Shown here: positions 11,100-22,600 of the stretch, one piece after another
Layout: the number at the start of each line of letters is the position of its first letter
How positions within the stretch are numbered: the stretch's first letter is position 1
Origin: Hsuehochloa calcarea
Lineage: Eukaryota; Streptophyta; Magnoliopsida; Poales; Poaceae
Reading direction: 5' to 3'
Assembly: GCA_036346395.1 (NCBI GenBank)
Contig: CM070599.1
Coordinates: forward strand, 22,311,232 to 22,375,231
Length of the DNA: 64,000 nucleotides
The notes under the pieces: generated by a model
What the model was told of the DNA's origin: nothing
Database searches by the model: none
The model's input: the letters and a program-made list of their open reading frames with translations, nothing else
Program-made: the position numbers and the translations under genes

Positions 11100-12360
11100 G
11101 ATCTGACATGATGGGACTATGATTTTTTTTTAACCCGTGGCCAGATGGGTCGTGCCTGCTGGGCCGGCCCGAGGCACGACACCGTAGGCCTGGCCCAAGC
11201 ATGGTCCACACTGTTCATGGGTCGTGCCGGCCCAGCACAATGACCCGTGTTGTGCTTGGGCCGCTACCCTGGCATGGTGGGATGCCCCGGCCCGACACGA
11301 CCTGAGTGGCCCGTGTACAGAGAGGGAGGGAGAGCTAGAGCCGGGAGCGCGAGAGGAGAGGCGGGCGGGGCGGCGTCGTCGCCGGCGCGGAGGGGGGACA
11401 AGGCCTAGAAGGAGCCGGGAGGAGGAGGAGAGGAAGAGCAGGGGTGGCGGGGCTGGTGGCTGGAAGGGAGGGAGAAGAGGGAGGAGGGCTGGGCGACGGT
11501 GCCGGTGCAGAGGAAGGAGAAGGTGGTGAGCCGGGGAGGGAGCGGTGCCGGTGTGGAGGTAGGCGGGCGGGGCGGGTACAGCCGTGCGCCCGTGCGGTTT
11601 CAACTCAATGGTTACAATGATACGGTGGATTTCAACTCAGAAGGCTTCGAAAAATTTGCAATGATGGCAAGCCCATAAGTTAACATATCCCATGCTATCC
11701 ATATTTACACATAATGTGTTAACTGTTCATGCCTCGATAGTTTCCTTCGAGACTACTTTCAGTCTTTGTGGGAGAATATTGGAGAGAAGAGCAAGTCTCA
11801 CAAGTGAAATAGTAGAAATACTTCTAACTGTGAAGGACTGAGAATAACCTGATTCACAAACACAACACTCTGTAGAAAATCCACAATTGTCGGAGGTGTT
11901 TGAAAATATGTACCTAGACAACGATACGTAGAACAAGGATGTATGTAGAGCTATAGGTTGCTCCTTTTTCATTCACTAAGGTTTTCTCATATTGAGTTTT
12001 TACTTAGCAAAGGTTTTAACGGGGCAACAATTTGAACATTAATAAAGCTTTTTATTACATTTTCAATATATTTGTTTTATTTTTTTATAATTTTCATATC
12101 TATTTATGAATTCTACACATTTTTATAATTTTTTTGATTTTTTTGATTTTTTGAGCCTAATAGGCTAAATAGACCTTAACGGCTTATCAAGGTAAACGAG
12201 CTTGGGCCGACTCGACACGACACGGCCGGCCACCGAGCTGGGCCAGGACCGCCTCCCTGTTACGTGGGCCGTCACTGTACGGCCCACCTAATAATCGGGC
12301 CACGATGGGTCGGGTCGTATCGTGCCTGTGTGTCAGGTTGCCCATTTAGTCGGTACTAGC
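11100..12360. repeat. Repeat with GC-rich GGGTCGTGCC-type ends
   Basis: Both ends (about 11,130-11,330 and 12,190-12,350) are rich in GGGTCGTGCC, GGCCCGACACGA and CACGGCC words. The middle is AT-rich (12,000-12,170). This layout matches the 18,316-19,357 and 21,700-22,270 repeats and suggests a non-autonomous DNA transposon family, perhaps hAT-like. A purine-rich GC block (11,310-11,600) sits inside and is open on both strands without recognisable protein. Target duplication not identified. Confidence 0.45.
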
Positions 12361-13065
12361 AATGGCATTGAACTAGTATGAAAAAAAAAAGAGAAGATAC
12401 ACTACGTACCTCACCACGAGTAGTGCTAAACTTGTGCTTCCAGTTCCATTATTTGCACGGCTTCTCGTATCAACCAAAATCCCCCTCATTTCTGAAATTT
12501 GACAATTCAAATATTCAATATTTCAGGAAAATGATTGAGCAACAATGAACATTTCAATTCAACTTAGGCCTCCTACTGGCTTACCGCCTGCCTCGCCCTG
12601 CCAGCCTGCTGCATGCGCCATGCCCAGCTGCCCTCCTCGGCCCTTGCCGCGCGCGCCCCAGTGGGCAGCGCCCTGCGGCCTGCGCGGTGCGCGCTGCGCC
12701 TGCCTTGCCGGCTCTCCCCACCTCCCCCCTTGGCGCGCGGGCCGCTAGCCACCTCCCGCTAGCCCGCCACCTCCGCCGAGCCGAGAGCGCCGCCTGGGCG
12801 CCGACTTCCTAGGGTTTTGGTGGGGACCGAGGAGGCGAGTGGGGAATTGGGGATTCGTTCGCTGATTCGGTGAGTGGATCGATGTCAATCGATCGAAGGA
12901 GAGTTGGAGGCGAGTGCCTGGGTAGCATGGCTGGGTCAGGCACAGCCCACGACGCTACTTGCCCGGGAATCAGCTTTTGTCATCCTGTCCGGCGGCGGCA
13001 GGGTACACTGGGGTTCAACGGGCGGCTCGCTTATACTCAATTTGCAAAATGAACTAATATGACAG
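12361..13065. other. No gene recognised; GC-rich island at 12,570-12,830
   Basis: The GC-rich part carries short alanine- and proline-rich frames of no recognisable family, followed by an ATG-containing stretch at 12,870-13,060 with two overlapping frames. It could be a relict first exon, but nothing supports a function. Confidence 0.25.
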
Positions 13066-13708
13066 TAGCACAGATGTACTTTACTGAACCTCTTCAAGAT
13101 TTGTTTCACCCGCCGCTATCAGTTCAAGCTTTTGAGCAATTTGGCTCATTGCTAGGCTCCTTACTTATATGACTTGTTGCTTGTAGAAGAGCATAGTGTG
13201 TGGACTTACATTTGGCAGAATGAAAATTATTCCTCGGTTAAGGCATATAAGGTTCTTATGGGTCAACAACAATGTCATGCTTTATTTGCTTGGATTTGGA
13301 AATCTTCATGTCAGTCTAGAGAAAGATCGTCTAAATACCAGAAACCTACTTAGGAGGAAACAATGCTCGTTGCAAAGATACATTTTGTGTCTTGTGTAAT
13401 CATCTGGAAGAGGAAACTTTGTACCACCTGTTTTTTTGGGTGTGACTTTGCAAAAGCTTGTTGGGATTTGCTCTGCCCTGTCAACTTTTGAAGACCCGGA
13501 GTTTATTAAAGGGGCTCTCGATCTATCGTTCAGTATGGAAATCAGCATTCTTGCCCGCCGGAGTTTATGGGTTGTTCGGAATAACAAAATATTGCAAAAT
13601 TTGGATCCGTCGGAGAACGGTTGGAAGGTTCAATTCAAAGCAGACTTCGTTATGGAAGAAGAAATTTTTCCACAAATTCAAGAATGGCTAGATAATATCC
13701 TCTGATTT
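13066..13708 (+). pseudogene. 3' end of a LINE ORF2: reverse-transcriptase zinc-binding (zf-RVT) remnant
   Basis: Across shifting plus-strand frames the order is: WTYIWQNENYSSVKAYKVL at about 13,200; KDRLNTRNLLRR at about 13,325; CVLCNHLEEETLYHLFFGC then FAKACWDLLCP at about 13,385-13,475; and the tail IFPQIQEWLDNIL ending at 13,705. The DRLNTR.LL motif and the C..C....E...HLF..C spacing are typical of the zf-RVT domain that ends plant non-LTR retrotransposon polyproteins. Upstream text (LQDLFHPPLSVQA at about 13,090) fits the preceding linker. At least two frame changes break it. Only the last part of the element remains. Confidence 0.8.
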
Positions 13709-13847
13709 TCTTTACAGTTGGACCATCTTGGTCTTACTCTTTTACTACGAAAAAGTGGTGGCTGGCTGGCTGCCTGGACGGTCGGGAGGTGGGTCCCCCT
13801 CCTTTTCGTTAAAGCAGTTATATACGTGGACATGAGATGTTGGGTTT

Positions 13848-13910
13848 GTTTGGGATGGTTTCAACTTTCGGCTTTCGCTAGAAAAGGCCGAAAGCCATTC
13901 CAAACGGACG
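13848..13910. repeat. Short foldback (inverted repeat)
   Basis: Left arm GTTTGTTTGGGATGG and right arm CCATTCCAAACGGAC are near-perfect complements. Between them CTTTCGGC pairs again with GCCGAAAG. The whole can fold into a hairpin of about 60 bases. It resembles the end of a MITE; similar words (AAAGCC, AAAAGTCGGC) continue to about 13,985. Confidence 0.6.
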
Positions 13911-14039
13911 ACTTTTCTTCTCGGCTTTTCACGCAGTCGGAAGCCGTGTATTATGGGAGAAAGCCAAAAGTCGGCAGCTTTCCGCATCTTCCTATGACCT
14001 TCTTGAAACTTTACCCCTCAAGTTCACAAATTATTATTC

Positions 14040-14515
14040 GCTTTTTACCATCGAATAACCCCCCAATCCTCCCCACCTCCTCCTCTCTCCCGTGCTCCTC
14101 TCCCCCGAGCAGCGTCGGCGCCGGCCTCCTCCTCCTCTTCTGCCGACCTCCTCCCTGTCGGCCTCCTCCTCCTCCCCCACCCGCCTCCTCCTCCCCGACA
14201 CCCTCCTCCCCGCGAATCCAAATCTAGATCTGGAACGAAACTCTCGCCCGTGGCCATCCTCCTCCTCCTCGGCGCCTTCGGAACCCTTCTCCTCCGCCGC
14301 TGCGATGCCTCCTCCCTCCTCCCCCGACGAGGCCCCTCCTCCTTCTCCGGTTCGCACCGCCGCCACGCCTCCTCCCCGACTCTCTCGGTCCCTCCTCCCT
14401 CGATGCGGTGGCGCCTCCTCCTCGGGCTCCCTCCCCCGATGCCTCCTCCTCCGGCTCCCTCCCCTACTGCCCCTCACTGCTGCAATCTTCCTGAAGAGGA
14501 ACAACTAGAGGATCC
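14040..14515. repeat. Pyrimidine-rich CCTCCTCC low-complexity tract
   Basis: Dominated by CCTCCTCC and CTCC words on the plus strand. Long open frames occur on both strands (for example 14,092-14,508 plus and 14,034-14,504 minus), but all are Pro/Ser/Leu- or Arg/Gly/Glu-rich products of the base composition. Such tracts often mark a leader of a relict gene. No gene is called. Confidence 0.6.
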
Positions 14516-14975
14516 CTAGAATCAGCCTCACCATTACGGTGCCATATCAGCCCTGATGGAAAGCCATTCTCTCTAGATTGATTTCTAGGTTTGGATGTCT
14601 CCGCATTGTTCTCATCAGAAAGCATTTGCTTTAGGGCAATGGTAGAAAGATAGTCTTTGGAGCCCTTGGTGGGAAGTTGATATCCCAGGGTTGAACTGGT
14701 GCAGCATCCTTGTGACCCTGACATGAACTTCGCCTTGGTGACTCGCATATTTATGGAGTTGAAATTCCTTGCTCATTGTTCGTGCGTACATCGACCAGAG
14801 GGTTCGCATCATGTTGAATCCTTGCATTGGCTGAGCTACTTGATCCCTGCTGATATTTAGGCTTTGAAGTCACTTGTGAAGAAACCGATGCATCATCATT
14901 CTCGTCATCTACATGCTTGAACACATGGTGACGAGTGAAGGAGGTGCTTGAGTGATCGCTCCTGCTGGACATCAG
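14516..14975 (-). pseudogene. Unrecognised minus-strand gene fragment
   Basis: Two adjacent minus-strand frames have non-repetitive, protein-like composition: 14,972-14,751 (residues such as TRHHVFKHVDDENDDASVSS) and 14,748-14,464 (GYQLPTKGSKDYLSTIALKQ, then GFPSGLIWHRNG). They abut with a frame change at a TAA/ATG junction near 14,750. The Ser/Asn-rich, charged text looks like the disordered C-terminal part of a regulatory protein. I do not recognise the family. Alternatives: a captured exon or chance open frames. Confidence 0.3.
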
Positions 14976-15424
14976 TCAAACAAGAGGTTACTTTGGCTTG
15001 CTAACCTCATCCAAGCTGCCCTGGCAATGCTGATACAACCAGTCGCAAACCACAGATATGGATCATGTATGATTTCGTACAAGTATAATATCATTTTCTA
15101 ATACTATTGTTATTAGGCTATAGCGATTGAGATGTGATGAATCACCATATAGTCCAAGTGGTACAGTTATTATGATCGATGAAAAAAATTTCTTCTTGTT
15201 ATGCTGGACTTATATTTCATTGCTCAATTGACATACCTCTGTCCTGGGTTATTTCATCCCTGATCTTGCAATGATCTTCTGGTTGTATCCTTCCCTTGGT
15301 GGAATGGAAAGGAATATGTAACAATGATCTCTTTATTACTTCTTTATTTTTTAGCGTACGTGTGGGGGTGGGAATGTCTAACACTGCTTGTACCAGTCCC
15401 AAGTCCAGAAGAAACAAGTGGAGG
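14976..15424. other. No gene recognised
   Basis: AT-rich DNA with no supported gene. The minus-strand frame at 15,217-15,429 has no recognisable features. Confidence 0.25.
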
Positions 15425-15785
15425 GGCATGAATTATTTATGTAATAATTATTTGTAATAATTATTTATGTAATAATTATTTATCTTAATAATTATTTATT
15501 GTAATATTTATTCATTGTAATAATTATTTATTGTAATAAATGTTTAATGTAATAATTGTGGTTAAATACGCTAATTGCGGTTTATTGCGTTGTTTGCGAT
15601 ATATTGTCGTTAATCGTGGTTGAATGCGATCAATTGCGGTAGTCATCATTCATTGCAGTCAATTGTGTTAATTGTCGTTAATTGCAGTTAATTGCCGTCA
15701 TTTGTGGCAGTTGTCCTCAATTGCATTAATTGTCGTTAATAATCGTCAATTGTTGTTAACTGTTGTTAATTGCGTTAAACGGCAT
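15425..15785. repeat. Low-complexity tract: AATAATTATTT units then TTAATTG(C/T) units
   Basis: The first 120 bases repeat TAATAATTATTTAT with small changes. The next 240 bases repeat TTAATTG followed by C/T, G/C, GT with many point changes, about a dozen copies. It reads as an old, drifting minisatellite. Not coding. Confidence 0.75.
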
Positions 15786-16090
15786 CAAACAAGCTATTAT
15801 AGTCCGTATGAGCATTTTAGACATTTCACATCTCGGAAACTACAGTTAGCCTACCTAAAAGTTAGACAACCAAATATCAAATCTCTTCAACTCAGCTGTT
15901 CAACCCTGCAAATGTTATAGCACATTGAAAATCACTTTTCACAAAAGCCACGGCTGCTCTAAATAGGCCGGTAGCCTGAACCAGATGCGTACATGAGTAG
16001 TGACGGCCGGGGTGACGTACTTAATTACTCAATTAGCAGTAGTAGGTTGATAAGGAATCTACTCTGGTTGGAAGAGGAGCTAGCTGGTAA

Positions 16091-16326
16091 TCACTCTCTC
16101 TGTTCTTTTTTTACTTGAATTTTTTGCGGTCTTCGGGATCTGATTTTGATCGCTATTTTTGTAACTTTACATTAATATGTACTAATAAAATTATAATATT
16201 ATAAAAGTATTTTTTTACGATAATTCTAATGATATAATTCTCGTGTAGCCAATCAAGATAGTTTTAAACCTATTAGCAGTCAAAATTTTGAAAGTTTGAC
16301 GACCAGTAAAAAAACAGAGGAGGGAC
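16091..16326. mobile_element. Stowaway-like MITE
   Basis: The left end TCACTCTCTCTGTTC plus TTTTTTTACTTG mirrors the right end ACCAGTAAAAAAACAGAGG plus AGGGA, a CTCCCTCYGT-class terminal inverted repeat. The AT-rich interior of about 190 bases and the absence of coding fit Stowaway. The TA target duplication is not clear. Confidence 0.6.
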
Positions 16327-17558
16327 AATTTTTGTGTGTAATTGCACCACTAAGGCATGCACATACAAAGCATGGCAGAATCGTCCTTACAGCTAGACCT
16401 GTTCATTGGCGGCCCGACTGAAATTTTCAAACTCAGACCTTGATTTCCTGCCCAAAATCCCGGCAATGACATTAAAAATAATAAAAACTATTTTTTATCC
16501 TTGAAAAAATAAATTTTATTTTTTATTCTTAAAAAATTAAAATAATAACATTTATTGAAGAATATTTTTTCAAGCCGGGCCGGGCTTCGAACTGGGTCTG
16601 GAAAGGCAAACCCGACCTGACGTTAGAATATGTCCACTCGAAGCTAACTAAAAATGTTAGTACGCTGCGCTCGCACATCCATCCATGTGCAGTTGAATCG
16701 CAATCGTTAGCCCGGAAGACTAATCATTCGAGCGCACATGGATCCTTCAACGTGTGATCCGTGTGGATGGGTTTGGATCCCGCGCGATCCTGGCCCATCC
16801 AAACCAGGCCTAAATCGGAAATATGGCTTAAATCTCCCAACACACCATTTTGTAAATGATTAGCAATCACTAACCAATAATACGGTGTGACAGTTGTGAA
16901 ATCTATTGCATAAATAGAGAAATCTTGATATATTCCATGTACGCACTGTCCCAAGCCCGACTCAACGCTATATATATGAGCCAGTGGAGTTTTTTTGCAT
17001 ATGTGGATGCTTGCATAGAGGTGATGTTGTGGAATTCCTATGTTCTTCAAATTGAACTCGGCCAGGTTAAGGTGGGGCCGACCATGTACAAGTGTGTTGT
17101 TTAGGTCTTTTCCGAAAATATAGAATGAACAGAACTTAAAAGACACATATGGTATTGGGATTTCCCTCATTTTCAAATACCACAAAGCTAAAAATAGAAC
17201 AAAAAAAGAGAGAGTGGCTGTATATCAATGAACTAAAAATTTGGGACATTTCACTAAATTTTTTTTTGAACCGTTGGATCCAAAACTAATATGCTAATAT
17301 TCCTCCCTCCACCCTACTGTCGCCGCCCGCCTCCTCATCCGCTGCCGCACCACCAACAGTCCAACAGCCCTACCCCTATCCCCTTCTTCCACATCTCCAG
17401 CGCTCATCATTGCTAGATCTGCCGCCCCAACCTTATCATTCAATCGGGGTCTCATCAGGCCGCTCGTAGTCGCCACCCCCTCCATGCCCGCAGCAAGCGC
17501 GCCACCGTCGCGTCATCGCCCACTGCCCATCCCTCCCTCTATAGCTGGGCCCTAAACC
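16327..17558. other. No gene recognised
   Basis: The stretch 16,395-16,640 has GGCCCGAC and GCCGGGCCGGGC words and may be a decayed transposon end. A 153-residue minus-strand frame (17,185-16,724) has no recognisable domain. Positions 17,295-17,550 are moderately GC-rich without a supported gene. Confidence 0.3.
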
Positions 17559-18116
17559 TAGGGGTGAAAACGGATCAAACAGTGGTCACACCACATTCGT
17601 ATTTGTATTTTTTTAAAATGAATACAAATATGCTCGAATACGAATACAAATATGAATATGCCCAAATACGAATATGAATATGCTCGAATACAAATACAAA
17701 TCAAATGTTGTAATGAATACAAATGTGAATAGAATACTTGCTCAATTCGGTCGAATACAAATATCCTAAAATATGATGAAGTTTCACACAAGAACATCAT
17801 ATTCCAAGCATCTACAAATAGAGTTCCAATGTATGGAACAACATATCAAATTCCCACAAATAACATGGTAACACAACACACACAAAATCTTAATGGACGA
17901 GATGATAAGGGAAATAAAACGTTGGATCCGGGTATTATATGTATTCGTATTCGACCATATTTTTTGATGCCACATTCGTATACAGTAAAAAAATCGAATA
18001 CTATCTGGATTCGTATTCTTTTTGCAATACAAATGTTATTTTCCTTACCACATTCGCAACCATAGGGATATGGATGCCGGATAAAATGGACTATCTGGAT
18101 TTGTTTTACACACTTA
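17559..18116. mobile_element. hAT-type non-autonomous element with 8-bp target duplication
   Basis: It starts TAGGGGTGAAAACGGATC and ends with the imperfect complement GATTTGTTTTACACACTTA. It is flanked by a perfect 8-bp duplication CCTAAACC (17551-17558 and 18117-18124). The interior is full of ATTCGTATT and AATACGAAT words, as in other grass Ac-like hAT derivatives, and encodes nothing recognisable. Confidence 0.85.
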
Positions 18117-18315
18117 CCTAAACCCACTATTGTCTCCAGTCGGAGCACAAATCTTCAAGTCTATCCAACAGTACGAAATTCGACTAAAATTCCAAAAAAA
18201 ATATAGTATTGTAGCAATTCCAAAAATTTAAACCCAAGGCTTCACCTCTAAGCACACCCACAAATAAGGCCCAACAACCGGTCCTCCCCTTCTCCTAGAA
18301 AGAAATGTTCTCACT

Positions 18316-19357
18316 TAGAGGTGTCCAATTGACCTGCCCAACACGGCATAACACGAGCTTATGTAGGCACGAACCATTTAGGCATAGACCTATTACTTTG
18401 ACGGGTCGTGTCATGCCGGACCATGGGCTGATGCACCGTCCCAAGCACGACACAATAGACATGGGTCGTGTCGGGTTAGCCTAGGCACGGTTATAGCCCG
18501 TCGGACTGGTGTTAACCCATTTAGTCCATTCGACATGAAATTTTAAAAAATAAAATAAAAATTCTAGAAAATATATACAAATTTAAAAATACATAATGAA
18601 TAAGTTCAACCTTTCCGTTCTAGCACAATCACTCCCTCGGTTTGGCCCAATCACTCCCACACCGGCCTAGCCCAACCAATCACCCCTTTTATCACCGGGC
18701 CTGGCCCAACATCCCTTCCGGCCTCCCCCCAACCCCTTCTCTAGAGCTCCAGCTCCCAAATTCTCAATCCCTAATCACATTCCCTAATTCCCCTCCCTCT
18801 AGCTCCAGCCGCCTCCCTCCCCACGCGCGCCGATCGCCGCCCTCCCTCCCTCTCGCTCCCCACGCACCACCAGCCACCCCTCCCTCCCTCCTCCTCTCCC
18901 TCCCCACGTGTCGCCGCCCTCCCTCTCCCTCCTCACGCACCGTCGCCCACCACCCTCCCTCCAGCCACCTCCTCGTCGCCGTCCTTCTCACCCCCTTCGC
19001 AAGCACGCGACGCGGCCGAGGTGGGCGGTGGCGGAGTTCTTCATTAGCGTCCAGGAGGAAGAGCAGGCTATGGTGAGGGGCGGGCGTGGATGGCGCACAT
19101 GTGCCTTTGTCTTTCTGGGTGGCGGCAGATGTCGTCTTCCTGAGCGTCTATAGTTACTTAGGGCTGGATTTGGGCCGACGCGACGACGACCCGACATGGC
19201 GGGCTTGGGCCGTGCACAGGCTGGGCCGGGGAGGTGAGCGGCCGACACGCGCGACGACACGACGGGGTGGCCGGGCCGAGTTGGCACGACACGATACGGC
19301 CCGAAGCACGATGGGCCCGTGCCTGCCGGCACAACACGTCCCAATGCCCACCACTAG
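18316..19357. mobile_element. hAT-like repeat with GC-rich GGGTCGTG-type ends
   Basis: Left end TAGAGGTGTCCAATTG and right end CCAATGCCCACCACTA are imperfect inverted repeats of the TAGNGGTG class. GC-rich GGGTCGTG and GCACGACA words follow inside each end. The flanking 8-mers do not match, so the two ends may belong to different copies. The inside holds a pyrimidine-rich CCCTCCCT tract (18,640-19,000) whose long open frames are compositional. Confidence 0.5.
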
Positions 19358-21425
19358 CGAGGGCCCATGTGTTAGTGCTAGCGGTTCGTGAGGAGAGGAT
19401 TGTTGTAGTGCCCTTTTGGTGTAGAAACAAGTTATCGAAAAATTCAGAGATGTTAGTGTAGGAGATTTGTTCGGTGTTGTGAAGGATCTTGTCAGGTGCG
19501 ACTCCTTCGTCTGTCTATATGAGTTAGCTACTGTATGTTGTGTTATATGTGATCCCTAATTATGATGGAGGTACATATTAGGGTGAATCTAGGCCACATG
19601 CTCTTGAAAAATCATTAAACATTCGAGTTTGACCCAAGAATAGCTAGTCTGATCCGAGACTTGGGCCGTGACAGGCTCCGCCTCCGTATTAGCATGCTAA
19701 ATGCTGAAATGAAAATATGTTTTTGTCGGTCTATCTACCGAATGTACGTGTGGCCACAGCCCGCAAGGTTGCTTTGTATGATGCTGAATGGGTTGTCACA
19801 GCATCATAGAAAGTGGTACCTTTTGTATTTGAATGTGGAAGTGGAGGGAAATGGAAAGAGATATCTTAGTCCCTGCCTATAGTACCTCAAGGATTAGCAG
19901 AACTGTCATGTCTTTTGGGCCAACTTATTCTCCTTCCTCACTGATGAGTTTGTTCAGTAATCTTGGCTGATAAATGTGGTACTTCTGAACACTTTTTGCA
20001 GGAGGTGTTCCCGGACTGGTAAGAGTATGTTTGTTCACTCTAGTTCAAGCCTTGGGTTGCACTATGGTTTTTCGCATGATTAGTAGTAGTTTGATCCTTA
20101 GGCTTACTATTCTTGCTAGCCCTATGTGTATACAAACTAGTGTCAGTCTCTCATTTACTGCTTTTTCCCTCCTTCTTATTTTACGATGGCTTGGGCAGGC
20201 TCTTCAGTTGAGTAAAGTTTTTGAACGGCATCAGTGTTTTGGTAAATACTGTGTAATCATGCATGTGCTTTGTGCTGAAGTCCATCCCCAACGATGCATC
20301 ATGCATGTGCTTTGTGCTGAAGTCCATCCCGTAGTGTATAATATGAGCTTATTTCATTTCAATCACATGGAAGTTGGACAATCACATGGAATCGGACGAT
20401 AGAGATTACTTCTGATGCTAGATCACTGTAGATTCTTCGTATTAATTAGTTTAATACATAGATTCCAATCCGTACTCGCCCGTGTGTGAAGCGGATGTGC
20501 CAGGCCAGCTCATTGAATGATTGAACCTTATTCTTATCCTCTTGTACTGAGTCCAATGTCACGGGCTGGCCTGTTGCTTTGCGATGCATTAACCGTCTTG
20601 CCGGAACGTACGGCGTCCAGACTCTGGCTTCAAACGCTGAAGATTTACATGACCCAAAAACAAAATAGGCGAAAAATTGCGTCGGAAAACAATTGCGCAT
20701 CATGGAACTTGGCGACCTGATCAGGTTGCAAGCTTCGTGAATGACACAGTACGAGGGATAGCAAAGCATGATGCAGTAGCGATCCATAAAACCATGCCTA
20801 ACTTGACATTGCATCATCGGACGTCTGCAACTTGAATTTCAGCTTTGGGAGTTAGATTGATGGCAATAGGGGCAATTTGCTCAGTAAGATACTAACCCGC
20901 CAGTCGATATCACAATGAATGTTATTGTTCAATTTATATATTATTATGGTATTACTGAGCAAATTTTTTCATTGGCAATATAACATTATCCGCGAGCTTG
21001 TTTTGAGTGACATGGACATAACATAACCATCCTCCTCCTGTTTCATTTCGATCAAGAATCAAGGCTCGAGATACCAACGGAAGTGGCCTCTATCCATTAA
21101 CCTTTCGTGAGGGATTGGGGTCCTCTACAACACTGTAGAGGGCCACTGCAACAGTAATCTAAGTCTGTTGCTACAACGCTTCGAAGTACACTGTAAATAT
21201 TAATGTAGAAGCAATGTCGTTTTTATTGTACGTAGAAAATACTTCACTGTGCACTATTGACATGAACCGTTCTCTGGCGATCGAACGGTGCGGAAGAGAC
21301 CTAATGCCACCTAACTGTGCGCCTCCGCCGGTAGCTAGTTGCTAGGCCTACCGGCAGAGGATCCGCTTTGCGTTCGTGAGATGTTCCCCATCAATCAAAG
21401 AGCAAATAAGCTGACAATTTGTGTT
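19358..21425. other. No gene recognised; small direct repeats
   Basis: Mixed AT-rich DNA. CATGCATGTGCTTTGTG followed by CTGAAGTCCATCCC is directly repeated near 20,258 and 20,301. The plus-strand frame at 20,031-20,402 and the minus frame at 20,446-20,817 have no recognisable domains. Near 21,075-21,105 ACCAACGGAAGTGG and TATCCATTAACC recur at 21,613 and 21,652, a partial duplication flanking the inverted repeat that follows. Confidence 0.3.
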
Positions 21426-21525
21426 ATTCGAGGATTTACCTTTTAATATCTCACTAACACGTAGATCCGACGTCAAAAGATAAATCCTTAGATTTACATG
21501 TCAGTAAGACATCGAGAAGTAAATT

Positions 21526-21571
<46 letters not shown>

Positions 21572-21585
21572 AAATCCTCAAATAC
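21426..21585. repeat. Inverted repeat with internal (AT)n microsatellite
   Basis: TTCGAGGATTTACC on the left pairs with GATAAATCCTCAAAT on the right. Between them TAAATCCTTAGATTTA forms a second small palindrome, and (AT)n of about 18 units fills 21,531-21,568. It looks like a small MITE expanded by the microsatellite. The family is not recognised. Confidence 0.55.
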
Positions 21586-21699
21586 CTAATCACACATGAA
21601 GGCTCAGATGATACCAACGAAAGCGGTATATTTGGAACATCCCTTGTGTCTATATCCATTAACCATTCGGGGAATGTCCCCCTTCCCCATCAATTAAAG

Positions 21700-22207
21700 A
21701 CAGGCCTGGCCAAATAGGTTGTCCAGCACAGATACGACTAGGCACAACCTGTTTCGGCCCGGCTATTAGATGGGTCGTGTCGAACCGGCTCACGTGCAAG
21801 GAGACGGCCCAGACAAAGGCCCGTTGGAGTTTCGTGTCGTGCCGGGCTGGTACGAGCCTGTTTGGCCTGCCAAAAAATCCCTTAAATAATATAAATAAAA
21901 TCCAAAAAAAAATCATAAAATGTGTAAAATTCAAAAATACATATAAAAATTGTAATAAATGAGATAAGCATATTGAAAATGTAATACAATTTTATTAATG
22001 TTCAAATAATTGGCTCGTTAAAATATTTATCATTTAGCTCATAAGACATGGAGAATTGAAAAACATGTAAAACAATCATAGAAAAAATATATATATATAT
22101 TAAAAAACCAAAATAAATTTATATATACTTATAAAATAAACTATATAAAATTTTAAAACTACAAAATAAAACTATATAAGTATTAAAAAATAGAAAGAAA
22201 ATATATA

Positions 22208-22238
<31 letters not shown>

Positions 22239-22270
22239 TATGTATATTAAAACAGTGCTGTGTCTAACAG
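21700..22270. repeat. GC-rich-ended repeat of the GGGTCGTG family
   Basis: The left part (21,700-21,870) has GGCACAACCTG, GGGTCGTGTCG and GTGCCGGGCTGG words. The middle is very AT-rich with a (AAT)n microsatellite at 22,206-22,236. The right part (22,255-22,320) returns to GCTGTGTCTAACAGG and GGCTGGGACC. Same layout as 11,100-12,360. Exact ends and target duplication are not determined. Confidence 0.45.
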
Positions 22271-22320
22271 GCATTGTCAGGCTGGGACCAGTACTATTTG
22301 TACTGTACCGTATCGATTTA

Positions 22321-22600
22321 TCATTCTGAGGTGACGACCCAAGCATAACTTAAACTATTATGTTACACCGATCTAATTTGTAAATAGTACAGATTATACA
22401 CTGTCTAAACTGGACCAGCAGCATGCTGCCTCGAATTGCCCGGCAAATTTTTGCCATTCGCTATTTTGCTTCCTTCTCCTTCGCCTTCCCTCTATCCGTT
22501 TACCACACTGTTTACTGTGGCCATCAAACGACCCGACCGGCCAAGCCGCGGCGTAACTTCCAAGTGAACCGCCCCGATCAAACCCTATCCACCGTCGGCG
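22321..22600 (+). promoter_or_regulatory. Upstream region and leader of the EXO70 gene
   Basis: AT-rich up to about 22,420 and then pyrimidine-rich (CTTCCTTCTCC), as is usual for leaders of rice genes. No clear TATA box was chosen; TATACACTG near 22,395 is a weak candidate. No upstream gene is seen. Confidence 0.3.

Noticed and set aside
11130..11603. 157-residue minus-strand frame and its plus-strand partner
   Set aside because: Pro/Leu/Arg-rich low complexity arising from a GC-rich repeat; no domain, no splice context.
18642..19076. 144-residue Pro/Ser-rich plus-strand frame
   Set aside because: Product of a CCCTCCCT tract inside a repeat.
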